Origin: Ditibartonella choladocola
GTDB lineage: Bacteria > Pseudomonadota > Alphaproteobacteria > Rhizobiales > Rhizobiaceae
Assembly (NCBI RefSeq): GCF_002007565.1
Contig: NZ_CP015625.1
Location: forward strand, 2,108,001 to 2,172,000
Direction: 5' to 3'
DNA length: 64,000 nt
Below, in pieces: positions 47,047-55,702 of the stretch; position 1 is the stretch's first letter, and every line of letters begins with the position of its first letter. The notes beneath the pieces were generated by a model. It was not told the DNA's origin and did no database searches. It saw only the letters and a program-made list of their open reading frames with translations. A program made the translations under genes and the position numbers.

Positions 47047-48504
47047 TAATCGCTGCTTTCTATCAGTCACCATCATGAAAATTGATAGCTAACACCTGAA
47101 ACCACAAATCCTGAAGCTGAGCTGCGCAAAAATGCACCGCGCACTATTAAAGGCGGGATTAAAGGCGGGGCGGCATTGAAATAGTCAGAACCACACCCCA
47201 AGACATAACACTGCCTGACATTACCTTGCTCAAGACTTCATACTGCTCGACATGTCACCGCCCAACATGACATTGCGCGACATTGCACCGCTCGACATTA
47301 CTCTGCGTGGCTTTACATAGCCCGACATTGTTCTCCGAGACGTTCCATTACATGACATCACTCTGCCCGAAATCATACTTCTCGGCATTTCTATGCCTGA
47401 CGTTACACTGCTCGACATTACTCTGCGTAACGTTACATTCCTGATATTACACTAATCAACGTTACACTGTCTGCATCGCAATCCTGACATCACATTGCCC
47501 GACGTTACATTGCCTGAGATCACACTGCCAGACATTTGCCTAACGACATTATATTGCCCCACATTGCAAACAGAAAAATCTACGTTATTTCAGTTGCGGT
47601 GAACTTCCCCAAATCGGCGAACAATCAAGACGGCTTTATTCCGTCCACTTTATTCATTTGTTTGCATCTCGTTTGTTTTACTTCCTTCTGTTGCTATAAC
47701 TTCCCTTTTGTTTAATAACTTCTTCTTTGTATGTTTCTTTTTGTTTTACTTCTTTCTGTTGCCTCCACTATTTTTTGTTTTACTTCCTGCTTTTTACATG
47801 CCCCCCATTCTCAGTTGCTTAACTCTTTTTCGTGTATTTCGTTTTGTTTTTCTTAGTTCTGTTCCGTGCGTTTTCTTTTGTTTTATTTCTTTCTGTTGCA
47901 TCCACGCTCTTTTGTTTTACTTCCTGCTTTTTACATGCGCTCTGTTTTGATTTGCTTAAATCTTTTTCGTTCAATTCGTTTTTTTGCTTAGTTCTTTTCC
48001 TTGCTTCCTCTCTTGTTTTACGACCGTCTTTCCAGCCCGTTTCCTTTTGTTTGCCTTCCTTCTTTCCCCGCGCCTTTCCTTTTGTTTTACTCGCTTCTTT
48101 TCGTGCACACTGTTTTATTGTACTTGTTTCAATTTCGCGGGTGCTGTTATGTTCCAATTGTGTTGTTTTTCCCGCCCCCCATCACAACAACCGGCTTGAA
48201 CGGCTTGAAACACTGTTGCCGATCCGTCGGCAATCATTTAGACACAGCTCAGCCTTTCCGTTGCGCATTCCGGTCTGCCGGTCACGTGACATCTCTGCCA
48301 TTCCCCTTTATTGATCTTTTCACGACGTACTGGTCCGTTTTTATGGCGCCTCTCGATCATGGAAGTTCTTTTATCCTGCCAGTGCTGGAATTTTATAATT
48401 TCGGGAACGGCGAAATGGTCTTCAAGATAAATTTTACGATGGCTTGTGGGCTACATAAAAATCCGGTTGACAGTTTAAGATTGCCAGCTTAGATGGAACG
48501 CAAT
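47047..48504. other. 1.45-kb repeat-rich spacer before tRNA-Leu
   Basis: First part (about 47200-47530) is a degenerate 15-bp array. From about 47640 to 48150 it is T-rich and low-complexity with recurring TTTTGTTTTACTTCCT words; the long open frames there (up to 163 codons on plus, 112 on minus) are products of this bias. No gene is supported. Confidence 0.55.
47246..47530. repeat. Degenerate 15-bp tandem array, about 19 units
   Basis: Consensus near CTCGACATTACACTG; unit starts at 47246, 47261, 47276, 47291 and 47306 keep exact 15-bp spacing, with small slips near the right end. Confidence 0.88.
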
Positions 48505-48589
48505 GCCCAGATGGCGGAATTGGTAGACGCGCAGGTTTCAGGTATCTGTGCCGCAAGGCGTGGAGGTTCGAGTCCTCTTCTGGGCACCA
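48505..48589 (+). tRNA. tRNA-Leu (anticodon CAG)
   Basis: An 85-nt class II tRNA: acceptor GCCCAGA, D arm GGCGGAATTGGTAGACGC, anticodon arm CAGGT-TTCAGGT-ATCTG (CAG), variable arm around TGCCGCAAGGCG, T arm GGTTCGAGTCC and encoded ACCA. An integrase gene starts 100 bp downstream in the same direction, so the 3' end is the likely attachment site of the element that follows. Confidence 0.96.
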
Positions 48590-48688
48590 CTTAACAAATG
48601 CTAACTTATTGATTTTGTTCTAATATTTTTTATCGGTTCCAAAAAAAACGCTGAAAATGGCTATTTGGGACACCAAATGTGACACCAA

Positions 48689-50077
48689 ATGGCCCTCAAA
48701 CTGGGACACTTTGGAATGAGAACAAATAGTTTCAAATCAACTGGATCAACCCGATATCTTGCCCTTCGCGGCCGTAAATTTTACTATAAAAGAAAAGTTC
48801 CTGTTGAACTCAAAGATATTGATGAGCGCGGTCCTGTTATCCGCGTTGCTTTAAAAACGGATGAACTTTATATAGCCCGCCAACAGCGCGACATTCTGGA
48901 AGAGGCTGATAATCAATATTGGGCTTCTTTGATGGTCAATGGAGAGAGTAAAATTGCTCAGCACCGCTACAGCGCGGCACAAGCCAGAGCAAAAGCTATG
49001 GGCTTTAGCTACAAGCCCTATTATGAAATTATGGAAGAACCACTTCGATTGATGACGGATCGTGTGAAGATCGCACAAAAAGAAAAAGAAAATGTTCAGG
49101 CTCTTGATTCGGTGCTTGGGATGGTCAAAGTTCCCGATGTCACGCTTAGCGATGTTGAAAAAACCTATTTTGAGAACATAGCCCCTCCGATCATCAAAGC
49201 CAAAAGCCCGGCGCAGAAGAATCATTGGACGAAAGAACGCAAACATACATTCAACCTTTTACGAGAGGAAATTGGCAATAAGGCTATTGGCGATATCACT
49301 CGTGAAGATGCGCTGAAGTTTTACAAGTTTATTATGAACAAGGTGGCTCCTCATAACGGTGAACCGACCCATTCTGCTTCTTTTGGGCGCAAACAGCTTG
49401 CAAGGGCACGTGGTTTCTACGCCGATTATTTTAAATATATCGGCGATGCCGAGCGAACAAATCCTTTTGATGGACTGACTTTCAAGGATACTGATCGCAA
49501 GTCCCGTCCGCCTTTTCCATTGGAATGGGTTAAAGAAAAGATCCTTGTTAAGGGTGCGTTGGAAGGGATGAATGATGAAGCGCGCGCGATTTTGATGGTT
49601 GCCATTGATACTGGTGCGCGTTTGGGTGAGATTGCCAATCTGCCCCCAGAGCGTATTCGCCTTGATGCCAAGGTGCCCCACATAGAGATTGCACCTATGG
49701 ATGAAAAGGGGAAACGCCGTGAGATCAAAACACGCTCATCAATCCGTCAGGTGCCATTAATTGGCTTGGCACTTGCCGCATTGCAAAAGCATCCAAATGG
49801 TTTCCCGCGCTATCATGACAAGGAAACACATTTATCCAATGCGCTTAATAAGTATTTTAAACAAAATGAGCTGTTCCCGAGTGAAAAGCATTCAATTTAT
49901 TCGTTCCGGCATTTGTTTGAGGATCGTATGAAGGAAGCTGGCGTTGATCACGAATTGCGTCGTATCCTGATGGGGCATTCTTTGAAACGTCCAGAATATG
50001 GCTCCGGTGGGTCTTTAGAGTGGAGACTTCAGGAGTTAAGCAAGATTGCAATACCCTTTGATCCATCAATAATTTAG
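48689..50077 (+). CDS. Tyrosine recombinase/integrase
   Basis: A 462-residue protein. The N-terminal part (TRYLALRGRKFYYKRKVPVELKD) is the DUF6538-like arm region common in alphaproteobacterial integrases; a SAM-like core-binding domain covers about 150-290; the catalytic domain has ATDTGARLGEI-type Arg (DTGARLGEIANL), YSFRHLFEDRM, LMGHS and the Tyr in PEYGSGGSLEWRLQEL. It would cut and join DNA at the tRNA-Leu site. The start may be ATG 48689 or ATG 48716; neither has a clear ribosome binding site. Confidence 0.93.
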   Translation: MALKLGHFGMRTNSFKSTGSTRYLALRGRKFYYKRKVPVELKDIDERGPVIRVALKTDELYIARQQRDILEEADNQYWASLMVNGESKIAQHRYSAAQARAKAMGFSYKPYYEIMEEPLRLMTDRVKIAQKEKENVQALDSVLGMVKVPDVTLSDVEKTYFENIAPPIIKAKSPAQKNHWTKERKHTFNLLREEIGNKAIGDITREDALKFYKFIMNKVAPHNGEPTHSASFGRKQLARARGFYADYFKYIGDAERTNPFDGLTFKDTDRKSRPPFPLEWVKEKILVKGALEGMNDEARAILMVAIDTGARLGEIANLPPERIRLDAKVPHIEIAPMDEKGKRREIKTRSSIRQVPLIGLALAALQKHPNGFPRYHDKETHLSNALNKYFKQNELFPSEKHSIYSFRHLFEDRMKEAGVDHELRRILMGHSLKRPEYGSGGSLEWRLQELSKIAIPFDPSII

Positions 50078-50157
50078 CTACAAAACTAGCATTGGAAATA
50101 AATGATTATGAAGAGATATAATGCGTTAAGAGCATAAGTCGTCAAGAATTGCTTGAC

Positions 50158-50192
50158 ATCTGAACTTGTAAGAAATTCTTACAAGTTCAGAT
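50158..50192. other. 35-bp near-perfect palindrome
   Basis: Two 17-base arms (ATCTGAACTTGTAAGAA and its reverse complement) around one base. It lies 80 bp after the integrase stop with no T tract, so it does not look like an ordinary terminator. It could be an operator or a recombination/processing site. Confidence 0.7.
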
Positions 50193-50346
50193 ATTCGTTG
50201 CGGATGCCAACGCTATAATCAAGAATTTGATATGGATAAAAAGATAGGTATCATTCAATACAAATCAGCCAATTTATATCAGTCGCAATGAATCCTATTC
50301 GCCTGAGCGGCGCACCGTGAAAAGAAAAATGGTGTTGCTATTTTTT

Positions 50347-50393
50347 GTCAACTTCGTGCTACCTATTATCAAAATAAGTAGCACGAAGTTGAC
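50347..50393. terminator. Long hairpin, 16-bp arms, possible bidirectional terminator
   Basis: Arms GTCAACTTCGTGCTAC (50347-50362) and its exact complement (50378-50393) with a 15-base AT-rich loop. Followed by TTTTACG on the plus strand and preceded by TATTTTTT. It lies just downstream of the 50478 minus-strand gene. The short T tract makes terminator function uncertain; protein binding is the alternative. Confidence 0.5.
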
Positions 50394-50477
50394 TTTTACG
50401 AGATTAAAATGATCAACGTCAAGTCTACGCATTAATATATATGAGGTCCATGACGTAGATCTTATCAAGTCATGTGA

Positions 50478-50720
50478 TTATGACGAGTTTGATGATGCTG
50501 CGGCAGCCTTATTTTTCTCAACCTGTAAACGCAAGAGATCAAGTTTGCTCAAGTTATTTTCTCGTGTTTCTATTTCGCGGGCGTAACGCTCATACATAAT
50601 CATGAGAGGACCGTATTTATCAGGGTCACTGACAATAAGTTCAGCCAGGAAAGCAGCACATTGTCTCAGTTCGCCTATATCTACATTGTTTTTGTCGGTG
50701 TTAATATTCTTCGTATTCAT
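50478..50720 (-). CDS. Small hypothetical protein of the island
   Basis: An 80-residue frame from ATG 50720 (an upstream ATG at 50735 is possible). Helical and charged throughout (DPDKYGPLMIMYERYAREIETREN), ending in an Ala/Ser tail. No family recognised. Probably cytoplasmic. Confidence 0.5.
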   Translation of the reverse strand: MNTKNINTDKNNVDIGELRQCAAFLAELIVSDPDKYGPLMIMYERYAREIETRENNLSKLDLLRLQVEKNKAAAASSNSS

Positions 50721-50855
50721 CCAAATACCTATCATGAAGGACGAATCGACAAATAGAAATTTATAAAAATTTAGAGACTGTAGAAAAAATCATCAGTATT
50801 TGGATTTTGTCTTTTTCGTGTAAATGTTGGGTTGCTATCGTTCTTAATCAGATGA

Positions 50856-51095
50856 TTAGTGCAACGTACTGGACAGTCGTTCCAGAAGAATAACATGCTT
50901 AGCAGCACGCTCTTCTATCGTGAGCGGCTTACCATCACAGTTTTCTTTGAGAAATTGTTTCTCTAAATCCACTCGACAATCTGTTAATCCGAATTCCAAG
51001 CAGATATATGCGAGAATGTTTTTACATTCTTCGTCACGGCTTTTTTCGTCTAAACTGTCTAGGTATCGAAAAAGTGGTTCAGTTGATTCATGCAT
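50856..51095 (-). CDS. Small hypothetical protein of the island
   Basis: A 79-residue acidic protein from ATG 51095 with GGAAAG upstream; the frame extends to ATG 51164 (102 residues). Three cysteines (ECKNI, YICLEF, TDCRV) and a helical end (TIEERAAKHVILLERL). No known motif. Same direction as the 50478 gene and possibly in one operon with it. Confidence 0.5.
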   Translation of the reverse strand: MHESTEPLFRYLDSLDEKSRDEECKNILAYICLEFGLTDCRVDLEKQFLKENCDGKPLTIEERAAKHVILLERLSSTLH

Positions 51096-51353
51096 ATCTA
51101 AATCTTTCCAAAGTTGGCATTGAACATAGTCGTTTTGGGAAAAATTTTGATATTTGAAACACACTTGGCATTAAGTCACCATCCCAAGCTGTTTGTTATA
51201 TATATCTGGAAACGTGCCTTCACACAAGCGATTACATACACAATGGGTAAAGCCCGGTTTAGTCATAGCATTCTCATTTCTTAATCTTATAACTTGAAAT
51301 ATGTTGGAAAATACGTATATTTCGTATAATTCATAAATATAGGAATTTTAGCA

Positions 51354-51611
51354 ATGTCCAATATGGTTAAAGAATATTCATCTAGCGATCTTAGTCGAAA
51401 ATCAGCAGATGTCATTGCTGAGGCTTTGCGGCATCCGGTTACAATCACACAGCATAGCAAGCCGAGGCTAGTGCTTATGAATATCGTTGATTATAAGCGG
51501 TTGATCGCTCAAAATGACACACGATCTGTTCATACGATAGAAAGTATGTCTGATGAACTCTTTGAAGAGTTTCAAAAAGCCGCTACGGAATATGGAAAGA
51601 ATGACGCATGA
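51354..51611 (+). CDS. Antitoxin of the Phd/YefM type
   Basis: An 85-residue protein. The N-terminal half (EYSSSDLSRKSADVIAEALRHPVTITQHSKPRLVLMNIVDYKRLI) is the Phd/YefM fold: a strand-helix start, a strand, and the conserved hydrophobic x-V-L-M-x-x-x-x-Y turn. The acidic C-terminus (SMSDELFEEFQKA) would wrap the toxin. It binds DNA and represses its own operon in known members. Its stop overlaps the next gene by four bases. Confidence 0.82.
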   Translation: MSNMVKEYSSSDLSRKSADVIAEALRHPVTITQHSKPRLVLMNIVDYKRLIAQNDTRSVHTIESMSDELFEEFQKAATEYGKNDA

Positions 51612-52018
51612 GTTACGATGATATTCGTACAGCTTCCATTATTATCTATCCGTATCTGTGGGAACATCAAGCCAGCAAAGGCGAGACTGAGGGGCGTAAG
51701 AAACGTCCTGCAGCTGTTGCAATGCGGTTGCTGCAAAACGATCTCTTAATTTTATGGCCGATAACGACGAAAGAACCTAGCCAAGATCGATTTGCAGTCG
51801 AGATACCAGATATAGAAAAGCGTCGTGCTGGTTTGGAGCAGGATTTAAGACTTTGGATTATTTTAGACGAGTTCAACATTGATAAGATCGGAAGTTCTTT
51901 TTATCTGGAGCCTGATCCACCCATAGGTGCATTTAGCAAGGCTTTTTTCCTGCCCTTAGTTCGCGAATTCATAGAGCGTCGGCAACAGTTAAAAGGCATC
52001 GAACGCTATAAAGGATAA
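51608..52018 (+). CDS. Toxin of the PemK/MazF-like group
   Basis: A 136-residue protein translationally coupled to the Phd-like antitoxin. YPYLWEHQASKGETEGRKKRPAAVAMRLL, followed by LILWPITTKEP, resembles the PemK-like family: the GRKKRP segment, the short beta strand and the (L)PITT piece correspond to the MazF beta-barrel. The C-terminal RLWIILDEFNIDKI is characteristic of this subgroup. If active it would be an mRNA endonuclease that stops growth when the antitoxin is lost, stabilising the element. Confidence 0.72.
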   Translation: MSYDDIRTASIIIYPYLWEHQASKGETEGRKKRPAAVAMRLLQNDLLILWPITTKEPSQDRFAVEIPDIEKRRAGLEQDLRLWIILDEFNIDKIGSSFYLEPDPPIGAFSKAFFLPLVREFIERRQQLKGIERYKG

Positions 52019-52256
52019 GATAGGTTCTTGCACATAAGTTTTGTTTCCCTTCTACTTCTTTAAGACAAGTGATTGATTGCAGAAAAATGGGGTCTGGATA
52101 GGAAAATCACACCAGCAAAAGCGCTGCATTGGAGGCCGCCCAATGACACTGACGGAAAGGCAATTTGAAACTCTCAAATGAACACAACGCGTCCCTTATA
52201 TATTAAAGTTAATGTTTAGTGTTCCCGTCATTGGCTATTTAAGCAACCAATGACGG

Positions 52257-52487
52257 TCAGATGTAAGATGTCCGCAGTCGTGATATAGCATGCTCTTTTA
52301 ACATACCTTCGAATGTTCTGGTCTTACGGCCTTCACTGAGCGCAACCCGGATATGGCCGTTACAACCGCGCTTACGACATTTAGTTGCGGTTTCGACTTC
52401 AATCAGATAAAGTGAGATCTTATCTTCTAGATGTTCCGCTTGTGTCTTGGCAATGACTTTTGCTGTTTGAGATAATAGACACTAAAA
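52257..52487 (-). pseudogene. Cys-containing small protein frame without a start, likely remnant
   Basis: A minus-strand frame from just after a TAG (about 52487) to TGA at 52257 reads QTAKVIAKTQAEHLEDKISL and then TKCRKRGCNGHIRVALSEG, a CxxxGC pattern that looks protein-like. There is no Met, GTG or TTG at its front. Upstream in another frame, MEKICKKCFSVYYL begins at an ATG at about 52514. The two together suggest a decayed or frameshifted zinc-finger-like gene. Low certainty. Confidence 0.35.
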
Positions 52488-52589
52488 CATTTCTTGCATA
52501 TCTTTTCCATATGGGCATTGTCATAACGATCATCTAGTCACAGAATTAACAAATGACGCAATAAGGTCATGATTACCAATGTTTTTTGA

Positions 52590-52968
52590 TATGGATTTTT
52601 AAAAATATTCTTTTATAGTGATAGACGGAATGGCCAGAGACAGTGCATCACCATTCTTTCGGTTAAGAACGAAAAGCTAGGCACTAAGATAGGTTTCTTT
52701 CACTGTCAGGCTCTGGGCAACCAGAGTCCGATAGTCCATGGAACCTTATCGCTGCCCGATCATTTCTAATTGGTCGGGAAAGCTTGATGTTATAAAATAG
52801 GTGCTTACTGTGAAAGCAGGGCAACGGTGGAAGCCCCAGCGCGAATGCTGGTGTGTGAAAAGCCTAAGTTGGCACTGAAGGCATCATAGCTGGAAGCCTA
52901 GCAACAGTTCTTAACTTTCCCGATAGACCCCTGTGTCGGATGCACCACAGGCTTTGAAGGGGAGAGCC
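52590..52968 (+). other. Structured leader region ahead of the 52969 gene
   Basis: Over 370 bp with no protein frame but many potential helices: CTCTGG-GCAA-CCAGAG (GNRA loop, 52711-52726), CCCGATCA/TGGTCGGG near 52766, CCAGC-GCGAAT-GCTGG near 52840, and CCTGTG/CACAGG near 52931 enclosed by CCCC/GGGG that would pair with the ribosome binding site. A 14-base word, AACGGTGGAAGCCC, recurs (one change) before the 54618 gene. Possibly a cis-acting or separate RNA; no known family could be assigned. Confidence 0.45.
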
Positions 52969-53791
52969 ATGTCACAAGGCTCAACAGATGGAATTGCACG
53001 AGACGCGCCAAATTGGAATTGCACGAGACGCGCCAAATGGCGAGATAGATATATTCCATTCAACAATCAGTATCATAAAAAGCAGTTACAATCATCTTGT
53101 CTCGATATTGGATGATGAGAAAAAAACATGGCCTTTTGACAAAGAACTGGCCGGTAACGCTTTGGCCTTGCTTGAAAACGGTCTTTCCTACCTTGAAGCA
53201 TTGACAACAGGCCGCGATATTGAAGACGAAAATATTGAAGGCTTTGACGATGATGTCTTGACCGACGCACCGGATTTAAAATTTTACGCCAAAACATTAA
53301 ACCGCATGGTTGATGATGGCCATATCGATATTGCCCTTAATGCCCCACTTCCAGACAATATCAAACAAGACGAGTGGAACAGGCTTTTAGCGCAGATTAA
53401 AGCGGATAAAGATAAACGAACGATCATAGGCTTGGACATTTACAATATGTACCAGAATGCCGGTTATTCTGAGCAACAGATGGCCGATACTCTTGGTATA
53501 GAGCGTGAAGCATTTATTGATATTGCGACCGGCCAAACCCCTATCAGGGTAGAAACATTGGTTTGGATATGTACAGTGTTGCGTATTGACCCTTCAGCGC
53601 TACTTTTCGAAGCTGTCTATAACGTGAATGATAAACCATATCACTCTTTCCGCTATGCCCGAATGATTTATGAACTGAATGATGCCAAAGCAAAAGGCAA
53701 AGAATACTTTATCGAAAGAAGGAAGGCTACAGACCAGTTAATCAATGATTATGGGTTTAGTCATGCCGATATGACACGAAAGATACATTAG
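52969..53791 (+). pseudogene. Cro/CI-type HTH protein, frameshifted near its start by a 25-bp duplication
   Basis: ATG 52969 with a strong GGGGAG begins MSQGSTDGIARDAPN and then runs into the wrong frame after a 25-bp tandem copy; removing one copy restores MSQGSTDGIARDAPNGEIDIFHSTISI and the rest. In the present sequence the body (to 53791) can be read only from an ATG inside the repeat (52988), giving 267 residues without a proper ribosome binding site. The middle (NMYQNAGYSEQQMADTLGIEREAFIDIATGQTPIRVETLVWICTVLRI) is a helix-turn-helix domain. It is related in layout to the next gene. Probably a regulator of the island; now silent or weakly expressed. Confidence 0.6.
52989..53038. repeat. 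25-bp perfect tandem duplication inside a coding region
   Basis: TGGAATTGCACGAGACGCGC + CAAAT occurs at 52989-53013 and again at 53014-53038 without mismatch. Confidence 0.97.
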
Positions 53792-53815
53792 CTAGTAGAG
53801 TAAGGTGGAGAGGGT

Positions 53816-54199
53816 ATGGATAAATGCCAAATTAGAAAAATAATCGCTGAAGAATTAGCCGCTTTTGTAGAAATTGCAGCTATTCCATTAGCTGAATTGG
53901 CAGATAAGGCCAATATACCCGAAGCGAGATTGAGCAGTTTGCTTGATGGAAATGAATCGGCAACCTTGGAAGAATTTGTTTTGTTGCTAAAGGCAATGCA
54001 GATTGAACCTCAATATCTGCTTTTTCGACCACTCTATGACGAGCAGATACAGCAATATGAATACCGCTATAAGATGGCACGAATTGCTTTCAAAACCATG
54101 GCAGAAAATGCGGCGCATCCGAATTACCAAAAAAGAATAGACACTTTGGCAACCCTGTTGAAAAACGGGTTTGAGACCGGTTTTGATAAACACGCATAA
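53816..54199 (+). CDS. Cro/CI-like HTH protein
   Basis: A 127-residue protein; ATG 53816 follows GGTGGAGAGGGT. IAAIPLAELADKANIPEARLSSLLDGNESATLEEFVLLLKAMQIEPQYLLF is a five-helix xre-like DNA-binding domain, followed by a helical tail. The pattern (HTH, then xxLLFxxxYx...YRYxMARI) parallels the end of the preceding gene, so the two look like distant duplicates. Probably a transcription regulator of the element. Confidence 0.65.
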   Translation: MDKCQIRKIIAEELAAFVEIAAIPLAELADKANIPEARLSSLLDGNESATLEEFVLLLKAMQIEPQYLLFRPLYDEQIQQYEYRYKMARIAFKTMAENAAHPNYQKRIDTLATLLKNGFETGFDKHA

Positions 54200-54617
54200 G
54201 ATGGAATACTTGTTGTGGCCGGGAACGCCGCGACACCAAAGCAGAAAGTTGCGCCAGCTATCTCCATGCAAAAGCGGCTCCTTTATCTGCAAATCGTCCT
54301 TGTTGGGAGGCAAGGGCGTTATGAAGCAGCGGTTTAGAGCGTTTGTACCGTCGCTTCATGAATTTGGAGAATTGGAAAAGCCAGACACCAAGCCCTCTCT
54401 TAAGTGTCTGGTTTGCGTCAGGTATGAAATGCGGGGCATATCATTGGACTGGCGCAAGGCGGTTGACCGACCTATTGGGGATTGGTCAACCGCCATAAAT
54501 TTGCTATAAAAACGTGTGGCTTGGCAGACACATGTATTTATCCGCCAGCGGCCTTGGCCTGCTTACGGAGAACGGTAGAAGCCCACCTTCACCGTTCTAA
54601 AATTTGTGGAGTGACAG
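54200..54617 (+). other. Structured spacer before the 54618 gene
   Basis: Contains hairpins GGCGGTTGACC/GGTCAACCGCC (about 54458-54494) and CCAGACAC/GTGTCTGG (about 54382-54413), and near 54572 the word AACGGTAGAAGCCC also found before the 52969 gene. A 62-codon frame at 54321-54509 (start after GGGAGGCAAGGG) is possible, but the paired segments lie within it, so I treat the region as RNA or control DNA. Confidence 0.45.
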
Positions 54618-55523
54618 ATGAATGAACCGGCAAGACTGAATTATAGTACGCATATTCTGGAAGGTCTTATCGACACTGATCGACCTCTTGGCAGTGTCAA
54701 CGACATGACGATCACAACTATTCTATCGATGTTTCTCGATAGTGCTGTTAAATTCCAGTTGCCGCAAAATGGTGAATTATTGGCACCGGAAAGCTATGAC
54801 CAACAGTTGATGGACTTTTTTCATTTACCATTTCCAGTAACCGCTTTCGAGACATGTGTAAGCGCTGGTCAAACCACTGAGCCGCGCACTATTTTATGCT
54901 TCGAGCCTGATATGGAGATATTGGGCTATTTGCCGCAGCTATTGAAAATCTGCCTTGATGCCGGAACAACCAAGGGAGCGTTTTGCGTGTTTTTCCGCAA
55001 AACAAGCGAGGGCTGGACGCTTGGAGATACAGCCGTATTTCTGCCCTATGAAAACAAGCTGCATAAGAGCAAGAGCGATCTTGTATTTGAGGGTATTCCA
55101 TTTGTGCTATTGGCCGACAGTTATTTTTCCAAGAACAGCAGCCGGAAAACAATGACTGTCGAGAAAGCCGATTATGAAGATGCCTTTACCATTTTAAGCG
55201 CCTGTACCTATACGTCCTGTGAAGGTATCGAGACGGTGATATTGAAAGCGCCGGAAAAATTAAACCAGAAACGGGCGAAACGGAATAAAAAGCCCTTTTA
55301 CGATTATCACCTTCTGGCCGTTAAACCGCGCCAGCGCCAGCTTGCAAGTGACGAGAACACCACACAAGAAGGTTTACCGATTAAAAGGGCAAGCCCTCGT
55401 CCCCATATGAGGCGCGGATATTTCAGAACCCAATATAATAAACTGCAATGGCTTGCCCCTACGACAGTCAATGGAACAGGCGGCGTTAAGTATAAGGATT
55501 ATATCTTGATCGGTGGAATTTGA
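54618..55523 (+). CDS. Conserved phage/island-type protein, unknown function
   Basis: A 301-residue protein, ATG 54618 with GGAG eight bases upstream. No signal peptide or membrane segment. The C-terminal part (SPRPHMRRGYFRTQYNKLQWLAPTTVNGTGGVKYKDY) resembles the ends of uncharacterised proteins found in proteobacterial phages and plasmids (HxRRGHxRxxxxGxxxWVxxxxV pattern), which is recalled and untested. The N-terminal half has FPVTAFETCVSAG. Role unknown; it may belong with the two HTH genes. Confidence 0.65.
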   Translation: MNEPARLNYSTHILEGLIDTDRPLGSVNDMTITTILSMFLDSAVKFQLPQNGELLAPESYDQQLMDFFHLPFPVTAFETCVSAGQTTEPRTILCFEPDMEILGYLPQLLKICLDAGTTKGAFCVFFRKTSEGWTLGDTAVFLPYENKLHKSKSDLVFEGIPFVLLADSYFSKNSSRKTMTVEKADYEDAFTILSACTYTSCEGIETVILKAPEKLNQKRAKRNKKPFYDYHLLAVKPRQRQLASDENTTQEGLPIKRASPRPHMRRGYFRTQYNKLQWLAPTTVNGTGGVKYKDYILIGGI

Positions 55524-55702
55524 AGGATGACGCTATTCAGGATATAAACAATTGCCGACTTTTACACTCGATTAAGATATGCCGCGATGATGAATTATAC
55601 ATTTATGACTATTGCTCTTGCCAGTATGCTTCTCCTTGAAAGGCGTACAAGTCCTAATGAACTTAACCTATGGTCTTAAGCTAGGAGCGTGGTGACTCCT
55701 TG

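Noticed and set aside
47708..48492. Overlapping frames of up to 163 codons, Phe/Leu/Ser-rich, and a Lys-rich antisense frame
   Set aside because: Low-complexity T-rich DNA; frames compete, and no family or start signal is visible.
52590..52968. Group I intron or another known large RNA
   Set aside because: Some words (GATAGTCC, GNRA hairpin) recall intron cores, but the P3/P7 order could not be built and no split host gene is present.
54321..54509. 62-codon plus-strand frame starting after GGGAGGCAAGGG
   Set aside because: Two long exact hairpins lie inside it, which fits RNA structure better than protein; kept only as a possibility in the spacer entry.
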